Assembly (NCBI RefSeq): GCF_026343955.1
Contig: NZ_JAPKNI010000003.1
Span: forward strand, 248,001 to 312,000
Direction: 5' to 3'
DNA: 64,000 bases
Origin: Kaistia defluvii
GTDB lineage: Bacteria > Pseudomonadota > Alphaproteobacteria > Rhizobiales > Kaistiaceae
Shown in pieces: positions 44,046-53,814 of this stretch. Under the pieces are notes generated by a model, which was not told where the DNA came from, did no database searches, and saw only the letters and a list, made by a program, of their open reading frames with translations. Positions within the stretch are counted from its first letter, which is position 1, and each line of letters starts with the position of its first letter. The translations under genes and the position numbers were made by a program.

Positions 44046-45083
44046 TCAAATGGCCGGGCTCGCCCGGCCATTTTCATGTTCAGCCGAGGGAACCCGCTCG
44101 CCGGCGGCGGCGAGCCGGGCCCGAAGCGGTGCGAGATGGTGCGCCGGCCGCAGCCGCTCGCGCAAATGCTCCGGCCGTGTCAGCGGCCCGTAGCGTTCCG
44201 CCCAGCGCACCAGATTGGCCGGATCGCGCACGGCATTCCAGTCGTCGACGATGACGATCGGCAGATCGGCAAAGAGCGGATCGAGCGGCGACGTCCTGGT
44301 AATCACGATCGAACCGAGCATCAGGGCCTCCCATGTGCGGTGGCAATCGAGGCCATGGCCGACCGCACTCAGGACGAAGGGATGGCCGGCATAGAGCCGC
44401 CAGATCTCCGTCTGGGAAACGCGCTTCGCCGGCACCGCGACATGCGGGCAGCCGGCAAGGACGCGAACGGCCTCCCGACGCTCCTCCGAATGGAGCCCAA
44501 GTCCGAGATCGCAGAAGACGCGCGGCGCCTGCAACTCGGGCGGCCTGCGCCCGCCCGCTCGCCGCGCAAGATGTCCGAGCAGACGCCGCGGACTGGCAAA
44601 GGGGCGGCGCGAATGCAGGTCGAGTCCGATCGGATAGGCACGAATCCGAGGGTCGCCACCGCCGCCGTCATGGTTCTGCGTCGCCCATGCCACGAGGTAG
44701 GGCGAGGCCAGCAGGGACCGGACAGTCTCTGGCGCCAGTTCCGACGGCACAGACAGATCGCCATCCGTCGTCACCAGGACGAAAGGCGCGCGGATCGTCG
44801 GCAGCGACTCGCGCGCGAAAAGATCGAGATCGCAAGTTTCGCCCCGACGGGCCGCCGTCCCGAGGCGCACCCATACCAGACCGCGGGCTCCCGCATAGTG
44901 CGCTCGGAAGAAGCCGGCCGGCTGGACCGCCTCGGTGTGGCCGAGCCAGTAATCCTCCGGACCTGCCACGTCGCAGAACTGCGCGATCCCCTTCGACCAA
45001 AGGCAATCGAGCGGCGCGGCGCCCGGGCGGGGCGCCCGGAAGGTCAGCTCCGTGATCCAGCGTCGAATGGCACGTCGGCTCAT
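44046..45083 (-). CDS. Exostosin/glycosyltransferase-like protein
   Basis: A 345-residue protein. Residues ~230-300 (CHRTWEALMLGSIVITRTSP, LPIVIVDDWNAVRDP) match the nucleotide-sugar-binding half of exostosin-type and GT-B glycosyltransferases, with the Glu of WEALMLG in the usual place. The N-terminal half has no clear fold signal. It may add a sugar in surface polysaccharide or protein glycosylation, but acceptor and donor are unknown. ATG 45083 (MSRRAIRRW) was chosen; an upstream in-frame extension to 45263 is unsupported. Confidence 0.7.
   Translation of the reverse strand: MSRRAIRRWITELTFRAPRPGAAPLDCLWSKGIAQFCDVAGPEDYWLGHTEAVQPAGFFRAHYAGARGLVWVRLGTAARRGETCDLDLFARESLPTIRAPFVLVTTDGDLSVPSELAPETVRSLLASPYLVAWATQNHDGGGGDPRIRAYPIGLDLHSRRPFASPRRLLGHLARRAGGRRPPELQAPRVFCDLGLGLHSEERREAVRVLAGCPHVAVPAKRVSQTEIWRLYAGHPFVLSAVGHGLDCHRTWEALMLGSIVITRTSPLDPLFADLPIVIVDDWNAVRDPANLVRWAERYGPLTRPEHLRERLRPAHHLAPLRARLAAAGERVPSAEHENGRASPAI
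44049..44074 (+). terminator. Terminator after the IalB-like gene
   Basis: AATGGCCGGGC and GCCCGGCCATT form an 11-base-pair stem followed by TTTTC. It overlaps the last codons of the convergent glycosyltransferase-like gene. Confidence 0.7.
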
Positions 45084-45352
45084 AGGCAATCCCCCCGCCT
45101 CACCCCCGATACTCGCGCCGCAGGCTACCCGCTGATACGGTGGATACAAGCGGCAAGACGGCTCTTTGATTGACTCGGCCGACCGTTCCGCGTTAAAAGC
45201 CGCCAAATTCTCGCGAAGAGGTATCCTCTGAGCCGCCGACCGGGACCCGATCCCGGAGGTCAACGTCCGCCAGCGCGTCGCGCCCGCGGGCGCTGAACGT
45301 CTTTGGGAATTCGGCGGATCGGAAGCGGTCCATTCGAGGAAGAGCGGAACGG

Positions 45353-46897
45353 ATGTTCGACAACCTTTCAGAACGCCTCTCAGGCATTTTCGACAAGCTC
45401 ACCCGTCGCGGCGCGCTGTCGGAAAGCGACGTCAACGAGGCGATGCGCGAAGTTCGCCGCGCGCTGATCGAGGCCGACGTCGCTCTCGACGTCGTGCGTT
45501 CCTTTACCGACAAGGTCCGCTCGCGCGCCATTGGCGCAGATGTCATCCGCTCGGTGACACCTGGCCAGATGGTCGTCAAGATCGTTCACGACCAGTTGGT
45601 CGAGATGCTGGGCGCCGAAGCCGAGCCGATCGACCTCAACGCGCCCGCCCCCGTCGCCATCATGATGGTCGGCCTCCAGGGCTCGGGCAAGACGACCTCG
45701 TCCGCCAAGATCGCCCGCCGCCTGACCCTGCAGCAGAAGCGCAAGGTCCTGATGGCGTCGCTCGACGTCCGCCGCCCGGCGGCCCAGGAACAGTTGCGCA
45801 TCCTCGGCGAGCAGAACGGCATCGACACGCTGCCGATCGTCGCCGGCCAGTCGCCGACCGACATCGCCACGCGCACCCTCCAAGCCGCCCGCCTCGGCGG
45901 CTATGACGTCGTCATCCTCGACACTGCCGGCCGCACGCATATCGACGAGCCGCTGATGGTCGAGATGGCCGACATCAAGGCCATCGCCAAGCCGCACGAG
46001 ATCCTGCTCGTCGCCGACAGCCTGACCGGTCAGGACGCCGTGAACCTTGCCCGCTCGTTCAACGAGCGCGTCGGCATCACAGGCATCGTGCTGACCCGCG
46101 CCGATGGCGACGGCCGCGGCGGCGCGGCGCTGTCGATGCGCGCCGTCACCGGCAAGCCGATCAAGCTGATCGGCACCGGCGAAAAGGCGGACGATCTCGA
46201 GGACTTCCATCCCGGCCGCATCGCCAACCGCATTCTCGGCATGGGCGACATTGTCTCGCTGGTCGAGAAGGCCGCGCAGAACATCGACATGGAAGAGGCC
46301 GCCAAGGCGGCCGAGAAGATGCGCAAGGGCATCTTCGATCTCGACGATCTCGCCGCCCAGCTTCGCCAGATGGAGAAGATCGGCGGCATGTCCGGCATGC
46401 TCGGCATGCTGCCGGGCGTCGGCAAGATCAAGAAGCAGCTCGACGGCGCCAATCTCGACGACAGCATGATCAAGCGCCAGGTCGCGATCATCTCGTCCAT
46501 GACCAAGGCCGAGCGCCGCAATCCCGACATCCTCAAGGCCAGCCGCAAGAAGCGCATCGCCGCCGGTTCCGGCTCGAAGGTCGAGGACGTCAACCGCCTG
46601 CTCAAGATGCACCGCCAGATGGCCGATATGATGAAGGCCATGGGCAAGCAGAAGGGCGGCGGCATGCTGGGCAAGATGATGGGCGCCCTCGGCAGCGGCA
46701 TGGGGGGCATGCCTCCCGGCGGCATGGGTGGCGGCATGCCCAACATCGATCCGGCCCAGCTGGAAAAGCTTGCCAAGCAGATGGGTGGCGGCGCCGGCCT
46801 GCCGCCCGGCCTCGGCAAGGGAATGCCCGGCCTGCCGGGCCTCGGCGGCAAGCTGCCGGGCCTGGGCGGCATACCCGGCCTCGGCAAGAAGAAATAA
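45353..46897 (+). CDS. ffh: Signal recognition particle protein Ffh
   Basis: A 514-residue SRP GTPase. The N domain ALIEADVALDVV, P-loop GLQGSGKTTSSAKIA, DTAGRTHIDE, TRADGDGRGGAAL and TGEKADDLEDFHPGR form the NG domain. The M domain holds the Met-rich signal-sequence groove (GGMSGMLGMLPGV). The C-terminal 60 residues are a Gly/Met/Pro-rich tail (GMGGMPPGGMGGGMP) longer than in many homologues. It binds 4.5S RNA and targets nascent membrane proteins to FtsY. rpsP, rimM, trmD and rplS follow, the conserved order. Confidence 0.98.
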   Translation: MFDNLSERLSGIFDKLTRRGALSESDVNEAMREVRRALIEADVALDVVRSFTDKVRSRAIGADVIRSVTPGQMVVKIVHDQLVEMLGAEAEPIDLNAPAPVAIMMVGLQGSGKTTSSAKIARRLTLQQKRKVLMASLDVRRPAAQEQLRILGEQNGIDTLPIVAGQSPTDIATRTLQAARLGGYDVVILDTAGRTHIDEPLMVEMADIKAIAKPHEILLVADSLTGQDAVNLARSFNERVGITGIVLTRADGDGRGGAALSMRAVTGKPIKLIGTGEKADDLEDFHPGRIANRILGMGDIVSLVEKAAQNIDMEEAAKAAEKMRKGIFDLDDLAAQLRQMEKIGGMSGMLGMLPGVGKIKKQLDGANLDDSMIKRQVAIISSMTKAERRNPDILKASRKKRIAAGSGSKVEDVNRLLKMHRQMADMMKAMGKQKGGGMLGKMMGALGSGMGGMPPGGMGGGMPNIDPAQLEKLAKQMGGGAGLPPGLGKGMPGLPGLGGKLPGLGGIPGLGKKK

Positions 46898-46956
46898 TCC
46901 GTACGGACCCCGGTCCCTAACCCTTCAGAAGATCTCGCTTTAAAAGGAAGAAAAGC

Positions 46957-47319
46957 ATGTCCCTCAAGATCCGTCTTTCCCGCGGTGGCGCCAAGAAGCG
47001 TCCGTTCTACCGTATCGTCGTCACCGATGCCCGTTCGCCGCGCGACGGCCGCTTCATCGAGCGTATCGGCACGTTCGATCCGATGCTGGCCAAGGACGCC
47101 GCCAACCGCGTCGTGCTCGACCTCGACCGCGCCAAGCATTGGCTGTCGGTCGGCGCCCAGGCGACCGATCGCGTCGCCCGCTTCCTGAGCGATGCCGGCG
47201 TCGTCAAGCGCGACCCGCGCAACAACCCCGAGAAGGCCGTCCCGGGCAAGAAGGCCCAGGAGCGCGTTGCCGAGAAGGCCAAGAAGGCCGAAGCCGCTGC
47301 TGCCGCCGCTGCCGAGTAA
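46957..47319 (+). CDS. rpsP: 30S ribosomal protein S16
   Basis: A 120-residue S16: [20 protein letters not shown], then [17 protein letters not shown], are the RNA-binding core, and a Lys/Ala-rich tail ([13 protein letters not shown]) extends the C-terminus as usual in alphaproteobacteria. It lies 59 bases after ffh. A palindromic repeat of the CTCTCCCGC family (47344-47367) stands between it and rimM. Confidence 0.98.
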   Translation: MSLKIRLSRGGAKKRPFYRIVVTDARSPRDGRFIERIGTFDPMLAKDAANRVVLDLDRAKHWLSVGAQATDRVARFLSDAGVVKRDPRNNPEKAVPGKKAQERVAEKAKKAEAAAAAAAE

Positions 47320-47343
47320 TTCAGGGATCCGTCCCTCGCCATT

Positions 47344-47367
47344 CCCTCTCCCGCACGCGGGAGAGGG
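47344..47367. repeat. CTCTCCCGC-family palindrome, possible rpsP terminator
   Basis: CCCTCTCCCGC and GCGGGAGAGGG pair around CAC-type loop bases. TTTCTG follows, too short a T-run for a sure terminator. It matches the family seen at 16.7 and 24.9 kb. Confidence 0.65.
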
Positions 47368-47507
47368 TTTCTGCCGACGCGCCGCCCTGCCTGATGACGG
47401 CCGCCGGACGTCCTGCCCGCCCAAGGTGTGTATTCGACCGGGATCGGGCCGCCTGCTTCCCATGCAGGCCCCTATCCGGCCATGACCGCTGACAGAAAGA
47501 CTCGCCG

Positions 47508-48059
47508 ATGCCCGCTCCGGACCCAGACCAGGTTCTCCTCGGCCAATTCGGTGCCGCCCACGGCATCCGCGGCGAGATCAAGATCAATTCCTATACCGAG
47601 GAGCCGCTCGGCATCGCCGATTACGGCCCGTTCACCCTCGATGACGGCCGCGCCGTCGAGATCGATTCCGTTCGCATGCAGGGTGATGGCGTCGTCGCCC
47701 GCATCAAGGGCATCTCGGATCGCAATGGCGCCGAGACCCTGCGCAACCGAAAGCTGTTCGTCGAGCGCGCCGCCTTGCCGGAACTCGAGGAAGAAGACGA
47801 TTTCTACCACGCCGACCTGATCGACCTGGCGCTCGAGCTCACCGATGGCAGCGCCTATGGCAAGATCGTCTCGGTGCAGAATTTCGGCGCCGGCGACCTG
47901 ATCGAGATCGAGCCGGCCGCGGGCGGCAAGACCTTCTACCTGCCGTTTACCCGCGCCATCGTGCCGACCGTCGACATCAAGGCTGGTCGCGCCGTGGTCG
48001 TGCCGCCGCCCGAGACCGAAGCGCGCCCGGAGGACGGCGAGCCCGAGTCCGAGGCGTGA
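47508..48059 (+). CDS. rimM: Ribosome maturation factor RimM
   Basis: A 183-residue RimM: N-terminal domain [40 protein letters not shown], then the PRC-barrel domain with [20 protein letters not shown] and [14 protein letters not shown]. It helps 16S rRNA processing and 30S assembly through S19. Its stop overlaps the trmD start by 4 bases. Confidence 0.97.
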   Translation: MPAPDPDQVLLGQFGAAHGIRGEIKINSYTEEPLGIADYGPFTLDDGRAVEIDSVRMQGDGVVARIKGISDRNGAETLRNRKLFVERAALPELEEEDDFYHADLIDLALELTDGSAYGKIVSVQNFGAGDLIEIEPAAGGKTFYLPFTRAIVPTVDIKAGRAVVVPPPETEARPEDGEPESEA

Positions 48060-48799
48060 GCGATTCGTTGGCAGACGCGCCCGGCGCGGCGACCGTGACG
48101 CCCGGCCTGGGCGGTCGCTGGCGCGCCACCATCTTGACCCTCTACCCGGAAATGTTCCCGGGCCCGCTCGGGCAGTCGCTTTCCGGCAAGGCGATGGCCG
48201 AGGGCAAGTGGTCGCTCGACGCGGTCAACATCCGCGATTCCGCCACGACCAAGCACCGCAATGTCGACGACACCCCGGCCGGCGGCGGGCCGGGCATGGT
48301 GATGCGCGCCGATGTGGTCGCGCGCGCGCTCGATGCCGCGGCGCCGGCCGACGACCCGCGCCCCCGCCTGCTGATGAGCCCGCGCGGCAAGCCGCTCGAC
48401 CAGGCACGGGTGCGCGAACTCGCTGCCGGCCCCGGCGCGCTGATCCTCTGCGGCCGGTTCGAGGGCGTCGACGAGCGCGTCATCGAGGCGCGCCAGCTCG
48501 AGGAAGTCTCGATCGGCGACTACGTGCTCTCGGGCGGCGAGCTTGGCGCCATGGTGCTGCTGGATGCCATCGTCCGCCTGCTGCCCGGCGTCATGGGCGG
48601 CGCGGAATCCGGCACCGAGGAGAGCTTCGAGGGCGGCCTGCTCGAATATCCGCACTACACCCGCCCGCGCGAATGGGAAGGCCGCTCCATTCCCGACGTC
48701 CTGCTTTCCGGCGATCACGCGGCGATCGCCAAATGGCGGCGCCAGCAATCCCTCCGCATCACCGCCGAGCGCCGGCCCGACCTGCTCGACAAGGGCTGA
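48056..48799 (+). CDS. trmD: tRNA (guanine-N1)-methyltransferase
   Basis: A 247-residue SPOUT enzyme that makes m1G37 in tRNAs. It has [67 protein letters not shown] and the C-terminal [17 protein letters not shown], all TrmD blocks. The N-terminus has about 20 extra residues ([12 protein letters not shown]...). The GTG start overlaps the rimM stop. A TetR gene is convergent, with only 2 bases between, so the rplS gene downstream must have its own promoter. Confidence 0.97.
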   Translation: MSDSLADAPGAATVTPGLGGRWRATILTLYPEMFPGPLGQSLSGKAMAEGKWSLDAVNIRDSATTKHRNVDDTPAGGGPGMVMRADVVARALDAAAPADDPRPRLLMSPRGKPLDQARVRELAAGPGALILCGRFEGVDERVIEARQLEEVSIGDYVLSGGELGAMVLLDAIVRLLPGVMGGAESGTEESFEGGLLEYPHYTRPREWEGRSIPDVLLSGDHAAIAKWRRQQSLRITAERRPDLLDKG

Positions 48800-48801
48800 T
48801 C

Positions 48802-49494
48802 TCAGCTTTCGCCGGCGGGGCTGACGGCCGCTTCGAACACCCGGGCGAAGCCTTCGACGAGTTGCTCGTCCGAATAGAGCAGCGGATCGTCCATCGGCTC
48901 GACCATGCCCTTCATCGTCAGCAGGCCGATCGCCGAGAGATAGGCGAGGAACGCCATCAGGCGCGGTTCCACAGCCGCGCGCGGCGGCCGCTCGCCCTGC
49001 TCCTGGCGCAGGACGTTCGTCGCTTTCGCGAACAGCAGGTCGTTGAGCGGCCGGATACGGGCGAACTGCTCGCGATCCCAACGGATGGCGCCGGCGCCGG
49101 CGACCTGACCGAACAGGAAGGCAAGGCGGAAATCGTCGAGCCGCGGCGCGAAGGAATCGACCGTCCCGCCAAGGATGGCCCGCAGCGCGCCACCGCCGTC
49201 GGCAGCCTCGTCGACCCTTGCCTCCACCGCCTTCGCCTGCGCCTCGATCACGCCATGCACGAGTTCGAAGGCCAGCGCGTCCTTGGAAGGAAAATAGTAG
49301 TAGAGCCCGGTCTTCGACATCCCGACCTCGCTCGCGACCGCGTCGAGGGTCATCGCGCCGATGCCGTCGCGAAGCAGCACGCGCCGGGCCCCCGCCAGAA
49401 TTTCCTCGCGCGACTGGTCGCGCTTGCGCTCGCGCCGGGCCGCCCGCGCGGCTGTCTTGTCATGCCCCTGCTCGTCCGATTCCGCACTCGTCAC
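48802..49494 (-). CDS. TetR family transcriptional regulator
   Basis: A 230-residue regulator. Residues ~25-70 hold the TetR HTH: ILAGARRVLLRDGIGAMTLD, then AVASEVGMSKTGLYYYFPSK. The C-terminal ligand domain ends in a helix with LLYSDEQLVEGFARVFEAAV. GTG 49494 is the chosen start because GGGAGAG stands ahead of it. A GTG at 49503 and an ATG at 49656 are possible, but the latter would cover the promoter of the divergent MAPEG gene. It probably controls that MAPEG and cupin pair. Confidence 0.85.
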   Translation of the reverse strand: MTSAESDEQGHDKTAARAARRERKRDQSREEILAGARRVLLRDGIGAMTLDAVASEVGMSKTGLYYYFPSKDALAFELVHGVIEAQAKAVEARVDEAADGGGALRAILGGTVDSFAPRLDDFRLAFLFGQVAGAGAIRWDREQFARIRPLNDLLFAKATNVLRQEQGERPPRAAVEPRLMAFLAYLSAIGLLTMKGMVEPMDDPLLYSDEQLVEGFARVFEAAVSPAGES

Positions 49495-49633
49495 GCTCGC
49501 CACTCTCCCGACTGCCGCACTCGATTTTACCAGAATTCCAAAAGTTGTCCCACGTTTGACTTTTTCGAACAACGGTCTAAAATTCAAATCATAGTCGTTT
49601 GGGATGTCGGATCGCCGATCGGAGGAGCTGGCA

Positions 49634-50098
49634 ATGGACGGGCTGAGTTTCGACAACCCGCTATTCGCGACCTATGCGATCGCGGCGACGATCCTGATCC
49701 TCAAGGCAGCCGCCATGGCCTGGCTGGTTGTCTTCCGGATGATCCGGGAAAATGGCGGCTTCCGCTCGCCCGAGGACACCCGCAAGACCCTCGCCAACCC
49801 GAACCCGCATCCGGACCAGCTCGCACCGAACGAGCGCGTCGAGCGGCTGCGGCGCATCCAGCTGAACGACCTCGAGAGCCTTCCCTACTTCTTCGTGGCC
49901 GGCTTCCTCTGGATCCTGACCGAGCCCTCGCTCGTCCTCGCCCAATGGCTGTTCTATGGCTACGTCCTGACCCGGCTGGCGCATTTCGTCGCCTATCTGA
50001 CCGCGCAGATCCACGACATCCGGGCGCTGCTCTGGACCCCGGGCTCGCTGATCCTGATCTACATGGCGGCCAGTACGCTCGTGACCGCGCTCTTCTAG
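49634..50098 (+). CDS. MAPEG family membrane protein
   Basis: A 154-residue protein with four membrane helices and the MAPEG-type loop NPNPHPDQLAPNERVERLRR, then IQLNDLESLPYFFVAGFLWI. MAPEG proteins include microsomal glutathione S-transferases. GGAGGAG at 49621-49627 stands six bases before ATG 49634, a strong ribosome binding site; the ATG at 49604 lacks one. The TetR gene is divergent. A cupin gene follows after 23 bases. Substrate unknown. Confidence 0.87.
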   Translation: MDGLSFDNPLFATYAIAATILILKAAAMAWLVVFRMIRENGGFRSPEDTRKTLANPNPHPDQLAPNERVERLRRIQLNDLESLPYFFVAGFLWILTEPSLVLAQWLFYGYVLTRLAHFVAYLTAQIHDIRALLWTPGSLILIYMAASTLVTALF

Positions 50099-50121
50099 GC
50101 TCGATCGAAAGGGAGATGGAA

Positions 50122-50613
50122 ATGACCGTTCAGGACCCGATCGCCGGATCGCAGGCCAAGCCCGCGATGCGTGATTTTCTGTCGCTGCCGACCTGGATCC
50201 ACGCTGGCCGGAACGAAAGCGGCGGATCGCTGAGCCTGGTGGAACAGATCATTCCGCCCGGCTTCACCTCGCCCTGGCATGTCCATCACGACGAGGACGA
50301 GTCGTTCTTCGTCATGGCCGGCGAGATCACCGTCTACGCCTCCGGCCGCGCCCGGATTGTGGGAGCCGGCCAGTTCGCCTTCGGCCCCCGCGCGCTGCCG
50401 TATGGCTTCCGCGTCACCGGCGCGGAACCGGCCAGGCTCCTGCTCATCACCACCGGCTCCGGCTTTGCCGATTTCGTCCAGGATGCCAGCGATCCGATCG
50501 CGGACGGGGTCGCGATCGAGCCGCACGAACCGGACATAGCCCGCGTCATCGCAGCGGCCGAGCGGCACGGGCTTGCCATCCTAGGCCCGATCCCCGACCT
50601 CGCTGCCGCATGA
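50122..50613 (+). CDS. Cupin-domain protein
   Basis: A 163-residue single cupin domain with metal-binding motif IIPPGFTSPWHVHHDEDESF (His-x-His-His and Glu) in the first motif and GPRALPYGFRV in the second. These proteins bind a metal and small ligand, and many are dioxygenases or regulators. The start is ATG 50122 with GGGAG six bases before; a GTG/ATG at 50116 overlaps that site. It is probably in one transcript with the MAPEG gene under the TetR regulator. Reaction unknown. Confidence 0.85.
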   Translation: MTVQDPIAGSQAKPAMRDFLSLPTWIHAGRNESGGSLSLVEQIIPPGFTSPWHVHHDEDESFFVMAGEITVYASGRARIVGAGQFAFGPRALPYGFRVTGAEPARLLLITTGSGFADFVQDASDPIADGVAIEPHEPDIARVIAAAERHGLAILGPIPDLAAA

Positions 50614-50801
50614 GGTGAGGACGAGACATCCGGTCCGGGTCGGCATCATGCCGGCACGGGCACGGCAGCGCTGGACTTTCCGGCCCGCTTCCTGTACACG
50701 CGCGCCATCCGAAGCCTTCAACGGCTAAGGAACAATAACTGAAAACAGCGCACCGAAACGCTAGCGGTCCGAAAAGGGCCGCATCGGCAGGAGTTGAGAC
50801 T

Positions 50802-51188
50802 ATGGTCAATATCATCGAACAGCTCGAGAAAGAGCAGCTCGAAATCGTCGCCGCCATGCGTGCGGTTCCCGAGTTCCAGCCCGGCGACACCGTCAAGGTC
50901 AACGTGAAGGTTGTCGAAGGCACCCGTTCGCGCGTGCAGGCCTATGAAGGCGTCTGCATCGCCCGTTCCGGCGGCGGCCTCTCGGAGAGCTTCACCGTCC
51001 GCAAGATTTCCTATGGCGAAGGCGTCGAGCGCGTCTTCCCGGTCTATTCGCCGCTGATCGCCGGCATCGAAGTCGTCCGCCGCGGCAAGGTTCGCCGCGC
51101 GAAGCTTTACTACCTGCGCGATCGTCGCGGTAAGTCGGCTCGTATCGTCGAGCGGACCGAGCCCCGCAAGGAGAAGGCGAAGGCTTGA
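50802..51188 (+). CDS. rplS: 50S ribosomal protein L19
   Basis: A 128-residue L19: [20 protein letters not shown]-type block here as [19 protein letters not shown], then [36 protein letters not shown] and [20 protein letters not shown]. It binds 23S rRNA at the subunit interface. A Rho-independent terminator follows at 51213-51241. It lies two kilobases from trmD because TetR, MAPEG and cupin genes intervene. Confidence 0.97.
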   Translation: MVNIIEQLEKEQLEIVAAMRAVPEFQPGDTVKVNVKVVEGTRSRVQAYEGVCIARSGGGLSESFTVRKISYGEGVERVFPVYSPLIAGIEVVRRGKVRRAKLYYLRDRRGKSARIVERTEPRKEKAKA

Positions 51189-51212
51189 GTCCTTCGACTT
51201 CCAGAATTGCGA

Positions 51213-51241
51213 AGGCGGGTCCCAGCGACCCGCCTTTTTTA
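51213..51241 (+). terminator. Rho-independent terminator after rplS
   Basis: AGGCGGGTC and GACCCGCCT form a nine-base-pair stem around CCAGC, followed by TTTTTT. It lies 25 bases after the rplS stop and 14 before the next gene. Confidence 0.9.
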
Positions 51242-51254
51242 TTGGGAGAAGACC

Positions 51255-52067
51255 ATGGATCGCTTCAAGCAGAGCAACCGCGCCAATTGGGACGAGCGCG
51301 CCGAGATCCATGCGCAGGACCGGACCGGCTTCTATGCGATTGACCGCTTCCTCGCCGGCGAGGACGTGCTCTATCCCATCGAATCCGCCGAGATCGGCGC
51401 GGTTGACGGGCTGAAGCTGGCGCATTTTCAGTGCCACATCGGCATCGACACGCTCTGCCTCGCCCGCCGTGGCGCCATCGCCACCGGGCTCGACTTCTCG
51501 CCCCAGGCCATCGCCAAGGCGCGGGCGCTTTCGGCTCGCTCCGGCGTTCCGGCGGACTTCGTCGAGGGCGAGGTCTATGACGCCCCGGACCTGCTCGGCA
51601 CGGATTTCGACATGGTCTTCACCAGTTGGGGCACGATCACCTGGCTCGACGACATCCGCGCCTGGGCAAAGGCGATCGCCGGCACGCTGAAGCCGGGCGG
51701 CCGGCTCTACTTCGCCGACAACAGCCCCGCCATCGCGACGCACGAGGAAATCGACGGCGTGATCCGGCCCCATTACGACTGGCGGTCCGCGCGCGAAAAG
51801 CCGCAGCGCTTCGACTCGCCGACGACCTATACCGGCGACGAGACGCCGCTGGTCACCGACTTCACCTATGAGTGGATGCGCGGCACGTCGGACGTGATCG
51901 ACGCCCTGCTCCGAGCCGGAATGCAGCTCGACTTCCTGCGCGAGCACGAAGTGTTGCCTTTCAAGCTCTTTCCGATGATGGTCGATGCCGGAGACCGCAT
52001 GTTCCGCTTGCCGGCCGGCATTCCGCGCATGCCGCTCGCCCTGTCGCTCGGGGCGACGAAACGCTGA
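51255..52067 (+). CDS. Class I SAM-dependent methyltransferase
   Basis: A 270-residue methyltransferase: LAHFQCHIGIDTLCLARRGA as motif I (an atypical GxGxG with HIGID), ATGLDFSPQAIAKARALS for adenosine binding, FDMVFTSWGTITWLDD and LKPGGRLYFADNSP. Similar proteins in alphaproteobacteria are annotated only to family level. The C-terminal part has aromatic-rich FLREHEVLPFKLFPMM. It starts just after the rplS terminator, so its promoter must lie in or before that terminator. Substrate unknown. Confidence 0.86.
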   Translation: MDRFKQSNRANWDERAEIHAQDRTGFYAIDRFLAGEDVLYPIESAEIGAVDGLKLAHFQCHIGIDTLCLARRGAIATGLDFSPQAIAKARALSARSGVPADFVEGEVYDAPDLLGTDFDMVFTSWGTITWLDDIRAWAKAIAGTLKPGGRLYFADNSPAIATHEEIDGVIRPHYDWRSAREKPQRFDSPTTYTGDETPLVTDFTYEWMRGTSDVIDALLRAGMQLDFLREHEVLPFKLFPMMVDAGDRMFRLPAGIPRMPLALSLGATKR

Positions 52068-52124
52068 CCGACCGGTCATGATCCGAATTGTCGTTCCGGC
52101 AATTGACTGCTATTTAGAACCGCT

Positions 52125-52259
52125 ATGAACAGCCCCTTCGCCCGCATCCATCAGCCGACGACCGCCGAATTCGCGGCGCTGACGGATCATGCGCGGCTTC
52201 CCTGGCGGTTTTTCGCCCGTCTGCTGGCAACCGAGGATCGCGGTTCCGATCGACTTTGA
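52125..52259 (+). CDS. Possible 44-residue small ORF upstream of leuC
   Basis: ATG 52125 opens [20 protein letters not shown] and further residues ending in TEDRGSDRL, stop at 52257. Codon use resembles the host. There is no Leu-codon run, so it is not a classical leucine leader peptide. No ribosome binding site is convincing and no family is recognised. It may be the decayed start of another gene. Confidence 0.3.
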   Translation: MNSPFARIHQPTTAEFAALTDHARLPWRFFARLLATEDRGSDRL

Positions 52260-52323
52260 CGGGGCAGTGGCCCCGAACGATCGCCCCTCGCGCAAGCAAT
52301 TTATCCTTCAGGAAGAAGACGTC

Positions 52324-53742
52324 ATGACCACGTCGAACGGCAATCCCCGCACTCTCTACGACAAGATCTGGGACGACCACGTCGTCGAGAAGAACGACGA
52401 CGGCAACACCATCCTCTATATCGACCGTCACCTCGTGCATGAGGTGACGAGCCCGCAGGCCTTCGAAGGCCTGCGCATGGCCGGCCGCAAGGTTCACCAG
52501 CCTAAGAAGACGCTGGCCGTCGTCGACCACAACGTGCCGACGACCGATCGCACGCATGGCATCGAGAACCCGGAATCGGCGCTGCAGGTCGCGACGCTGG
52601 CCGAGAACGCGGCCGAGTTCGGCGTCGAATATTATTCCGAGCTCGACCGCCGCCAGGGCGTCGTCCACATCGTCGGCCCAGAGCAGGGCTTCACCCTGCC
52701 CGGCATGACCATCGTCTGCGGCGACAGCCACACCTCGACGCATGGCGCCTTCGGCGCGCTGGCGCATGGCATCGGCACGTCGGAGGTCGAGCATGTGCTC
52801 GCCACCCAGACGCTGATCCAGACCAAGGCCAAGAACATGCTGGTCACGGTCGATGGCGTCGCGCCGGAGGGCGTTTCGGCCAAGGACATCGTGCTGGCCA
52901 TCATCGGCGAGATCGGCACCGCCGGCGGCACCGGCCATGTGATCGAATATGCCGGCGAAGCGATCCGTGCCTTGTCGATGGAAGGCCGCATGACGGTCTG
53001 CAACATGTCGATCGAAGGCGGCGCCCGCGCCGGCCTTATCGCGCCCGACCAGACGACCTATGACTACATCAAGGGTCGCCCCAAGGCGCCGACCGGCGAG
53101 ACCTGGGAACAGGCGCTGCGCTACTGGGAAACGCTCAAGTCGGATCCCGGCGCGCATTTCGACACCGAGTTGCGCCTCGACGCCGCCAGCCTGCCGCCGA
53201 TCGTCACCTGGGGCTCCTCGCCCGAGGACGTCGTCTCGATCGCCGGCGTCGTGCCGAACCCGGACGAGATCGCCGACGAGAACAAGCGCAAGTCCAAGTG
53301 GCGCGCGCTCGAATATATGGGCCTGAAGCCCGGCACCCGCATGGTCGACATCCCCGTCGAGCGCATCTTCATCGGCTCCTGCACCAATGGCCGGATCGAG
53401 GATCTGCGCGCTGCCGCCGCGATGATCCGTGGCCAGACAGTGCGCGAGGGCGTCAACGCGATGGTGGTGCCCGGTTCCGGCCTGGTCAAGGAGCAGGCCG
53501 AGGCCGAGGGCCTGGACGTGCTGTTCAAGGCCGCCGGCTTCGAATGGCGCGAGCCGGGCTGCTCGATGTGCCTGGCCATGAACGACGACCGGTTGAAGCC
53601 GCATGAGCGCTGCGCCTCGACCTCGAACCGCAATTTCGAGGGTCGCCAGGGCTTCAAGGGCCGCACCCATCTGGTGTCGCCGGCCATGGCCGCCGCCGCC
53701 GCGATTGCCGGCCACTTCGTCGACATCCGCAGCTGGCGCTAA
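52324..53742 (+). CDS. leuC: 3-isopropylmalate dehydratase large subunit
   Basis: A 472-residue aconitase-family protein that isomerises isopropylmalate in leucine synthesis with LeuD. It has [46 protein letters not shown] and [10 protein letters not shown], which contain the [4Fe-4S] Cys ligands. ATG 52324 is preceded by AGGAAGAAGACGTC and begins the standard N-terminus. leuD is not adjacent but 2.3 kb further on, past four unrelated genes. Confidence 0.98.
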   Translation: MTTSNGNPRTLYDKIWDDHVVEKNDDGNTILYIDRHLVHEVTSPQAFEGLRMAGRKVHQPKKTLAVVDHNVPTTDRTHGIENPESALQVATLAENAAEFGVEYYSELDRRQGVVHIVGPEQGFTLPGMTIVCGDSHTSTHGAFGALAHGIGTSEVEHVLATQTLIQTKAKNMLVTVDGVAPEGVSAKDIVLAIIGEIGTAGGTGHVIEYAGEAIRALSMEGRMTVCNMSIEGGARAGLIAPDQTTYDYIKGRPKAPTGETWEQALRYWETLKSDPGAHFDTELRLDAASLPPIVTWGSSPEDVVSIAGVVPNPDEIADENKRKSKWRALEYMGLKPGTRMVDIPVERIFIGSCTNGRIEDLRAAAAMIRGQTVREGVNAMVVPGSGLVKEQAEAEGLDVLFKAAGFEWREPGCSMCLAMNDDRLKPHERCASTSNRNFEGRQGFKGRTHLVSPAMAAAAAIAGHFVDIRSWR

Positions 53743-53760
53743 GCCGCCGGCACAGCCGAC

Positions 53761-53800
53761 AAAAAAGGGGCCCGGACGTCACCGTCCGGGCCCCTTCTTC
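53761..53800. terminator. Strong bidirectional terminator after leuC
   Basis: AAGGGGCCCGGACG and CGTCCGGGCCCCTT form a 14-base-pair stem around TCAC. A-run before and T-run after let it end leuC and the convergent small secreted gene. Confidence 0.9.
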
Positions 53801-53814
53801 ATTCTAGACCACTG

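Noticed and set aside
49504-49633. TetR operator between the TetR and MAPEG genes
   Set aside because: AT-rich imperfect symmetries (TTTGACT ... GGTCTAAA) are present but too weak to call a site.
48208-50613. Plus-strand 801-codon frame from trmD to the cupin gene
   Set aside because: Only the final part (from 50122) is a real cupin gene. The rest overlaps trmD in another frame and the TetR gene antisense.
52068-52323. Leucine attenuator before leuC
   Set aside because: No run of Leu codons and no clear terminator/antiterminator pair was seen.
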